From Cymbomonas tetramitiformis (lineage: Eukaryota > Chlorophyta > Pyramimonadophyceae > Pyramimonadales > Pyramimonadaceae): DNA of 27,695 bases. The position numbers and the translations under genes are program-made. The stretch is taken from assembly GCA_001247695.2 (NCBI GenBank), contig LGRX02026966.1, forward strand, positions 1 to 27,695, written 5' to 3'. Below the pieces are notes generated by a model. That model was not told where the DNA came from and made no database searches. It saw only the letters and a list, made by a program, of their open reading frames with translations. Positions 25,971 through 27,695 of this stretch are shown in pieces. Numbering within the stretch: position 1 is the stretch's first letter; each line of letters opens with the position of its first letter.

Positions 25971-27255
25971 TCTAAACGGACAGGCAGAGCATTGTTTTTC
26001 TGATGTTTCGACCACTAGCTGACGCGTTTGTATTCTGATGTTTCTTTTCAGAGTATTGACCACTAGCGGGCAGCTGTTATTTCATTTCCGCGAGCCCTCT
26101 TCTAGAGATGTGTCATTCCTCCCAACTGGCCGCGCACCAACAGCTAAACCGACAGGCAATTTCTTTTCTTCCATGATTCATCTACTTTCGTGAGCAGACA
26201 GGCGGCATCTTGGATTGCTGCTGACCACTAGCCGGTAGGGATTTCACCCAGAAGTCTTTCCAACATGAGATGAGCACCTAGCAGTATTTTATTCGGCATC
26301 CTCTGTTGATTTCTTCACACTTGCGATCTTCTAGCTACAACACTTTAACATTCTCATTAGATGTAAACTCTAGTAGCTAGGGTGGTGACTTGCACAAGCT
26401 GTAGAGCCACCTCAGATGAGGTGGTGTGCTGGACTGGCACGGTGACATGTTCGTACTGTCAAGTGTCACTTCCGGTGTATCATCTTCGGCGACTCTGCTT
26501 GTGTCAGTCAGGGTATATATCCCGTATGTTTATCAATTATTGAGTTCGTTCTATCTCGCCGGGAGCGTTCTCCCCGTGGCTGCTGAGACAGTTTTGTAGC
26601 ACGTTGTGCCTGTAGGGTGCCATAAGGTTGCATTTTGACATTTTTTTTAATCACGAATACCGACCTCCAAACAGAAATCGGTGTTAGGCATATGCTTCAC
26701 TTTGATGAATTGTTACGTTATATTATTGTGTCGGTCGAATTGTCCCAAGTGTTATATATAGATATAAACTAGTAGAGCTCAAGGGCTATCACTAGCCGTT
26801 CTCAGATATCGATTCCGATCATCGAGCTGGAAAAAATGACCGGCATGTCGGCAGTACAACATGCGAACACGATCTCTAGAGCGGCCTCTTTCCCTTCAAC
26901 GCTGCAACTGTCGGTTGCACCAACAGTTCCTGCACTTTTATCGCCATGGTGGATTAGCCGAGTGGATAGCTAGCCGGAATAAGTTGAAATATTACTTCGA
27001 CCGTGCTGGAACGATCCTCGGTGGAGTGTCTATACCATTTCCCGTCGTCTTACCCCCCCCAACACCCCTCCCCTTCGGGTAATGATTTACAAACACAACA
27101 AAGACACGTGCACCCCATAACGACAAACCATTGCGCGTGTTCATGGATAGGTCAGGCACAGCCGCACCCTCACTTACCCTGCACATGTCGCGAGTCATTT
27201 CAGATAAGCGATGTGATGAGCTTCGCTGCTATCATCAGTGCGTTTGAGCCTCTTT
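25971..27255. other. Region with no supportable gene; short scattered repeats
   Basis: GACAGGCA/G follows an A/C-rich context near 25979, 26152 and 26208. GACCACTAGC occurs three times (near 26010, 26057 and 26223), twice shortly after TCTGATGTTTC. These look like diverged copies of a unit. A hairpin CCACCTCAGATGAGGTGG is at 26407-26424. A tract of about 27 mostly C bases near 27050-27075 precedes the CACTA fragment. The plus-strand frames at 26861-27281 have no protein-like character. Confidence 0.5.
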
Positions 27256-27695
27256 CTAAAATAATGAGCAGGGGAGACTGAACGTGTACGGTGCACCCAA
27301 GTACTTCACCACACAGTGGTACGGGCGGCCTATGTCGTGAGGCGGTTGGATGAGGGCTGTTCTGCTTTGGATCTCATCAACAATCGCTTTCGGCAGAACC
27401 AGCAAAGGGTGCGTGTTGTTGCTCAGCTTGCCAAACCAGAGCTGGAGGCACCTCTTTACATTCCCGTAGAACACACAATGTGCGAATGGGTGGGCATATG
27501 CGTGCATCGGGTCAAAGTACGGAATGCGCTCCAAGGCACCTCGCCCGTGTCTCCCTGTGGCGTGTGCTGGTTCGGCGCCCGATTCCGTGCTCGTCACCAT
27601 CGAGGCGTGCATCCGCTTAGTGATCATTGCATCGGCATCGTCCGCCCACACCTTGTTTGACCCTTTAGAGTTGGTCCATCCTTGCTGCTCCACTT
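27256..27695 (-). CDS. CACTA (EnSpm, Tnp2-type) transposase fragment, running off the window
   Basis: A minus-strand frame is open from the right edge of the window to a TAG at 27256, about 145 codons. Two stretches match the general pattern of CACTA/Tnp2 transposases. One is IPYFDPMHAYAHPFAHC followed by GNVKRCLQLWFGK, the region of the conserved D-x-MH motif and the hydrophobic segment after it. The other is IVDEIQSRTALIQPPHDIG followed shortly by YLGAPYTFS, matching the R-x(n)-P-x-DIGR and K-x-x-G-x-x-x-FT landmarks. The spacing between them is shorter than in full transposases. The frame stops right after the second landmark, so this is either an exon with a donor just before the stop or a truncated relic. 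The upstream part lies outside the window. Confidence 0.65.
   Translation of the reverse strand, partial: VEQQGWTNSKGSNKVWADDADAMITKRMHASMVTSTESGAEPAHATGRHGRGALERIPYFDPMHAYAHPFAHCVFYGNVKRCLQLWFGKLSNNTHPLLVLPKAIVDEIQSRTALIQPPHDIGRPYHCVVKYLGAPYTFSLPCSLF

Noticed and set aside
26945..27020. tRNA-like sequence: TAGCCGAGTGG at 26955-26965 fits a tRNA A box
   Set aside because: No properly spaced B box, anticodon arm or complementary acceptor stem could be found.

Overview
The window is nuclear DNA of a eukaryote. Three host-type genes have GT-AG introns of about 100-160 bases whose phases fit together. Mobile elements dominate. The organism cannot be named from the sequence. A non-LTR retrotransposon combining a cysteine protease, an APE endonuclease and RNase H recalls the Dualen/RandI group described from Chlamydomonas, and CACTA and pogo elements are also present. 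An alga or another lineage of the green kind is therefore a reasonable guess, but only a guess.

Layout. Positions 1-5750 hold three intron-containing genes: a plus-strand gene for a protein with filamin-like beta-sandwich repeats and a C-terminal coiled coil (258-2560), then two minus-strand genes of unrecognised function (2745-3449 and 3994-5752). A G-rich minisatellite lies between the last two. Positions 5753-7577 contain no gene I can support, but hold dispersed copies of an 18-bp semi-palindrome that look like the ends of small inverted-repeat elements. A 212-residue orphan ORF (7578-8216) is followed by a dense cluster of AT-rich hairpins (8233-8507). After that comes a pogo/Tigger-type transposase gene (8612-10674) broken by one missing base and ending in an acidic tail with a PCNA-binding-like motif.

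The centrepiece is an approximately 14-kb non-LTR retrotransposon on the minus strand (about 11060-25131). In transcription order it has 132-bp tandem repeats at its 5' end, a long repetitive ORF ending in a cysteine-rich zinc-binding region ('ORF0'), a 420-residue ORF1, and an intact 3304-residue ORF2 that overlaps ORF1 by ATGA, then a short 3' UTR and a (TTA)n tail. ORF2 has, in order: a basic repeat region, a C48/Ulp1-like cysteine protease, what looks like a decayed second copy of that protease, a complete APE endonuclease, a reverse transcriptase with FCDD at the active site, a complete RNase H, a CCHC knuckle, and a C-terminal adenine-methyltransferase-like domain with an NPPF motif. The methyltransferase lies where Dualen-type elements would carry a restriction-like endonuclease. 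This is the strongest candidate for something undescribed.

Right of the retrotransposon is a plus-strand acidic Ser/Asp/Cys-rich gene lacking its 5' end, about 1.3 kb without a clear gene, and at the window edge a minus-strand fragment of a CACTA (Tnp2-type) transposase. The retrotransposon proteins plausibly act together: ORF1 (perhaps with ORF0) packages the RNA, and ORF2 cuts target DNA, copies the RNA, removes it, and may process or deconjugate protein and methylate nucleic acid.
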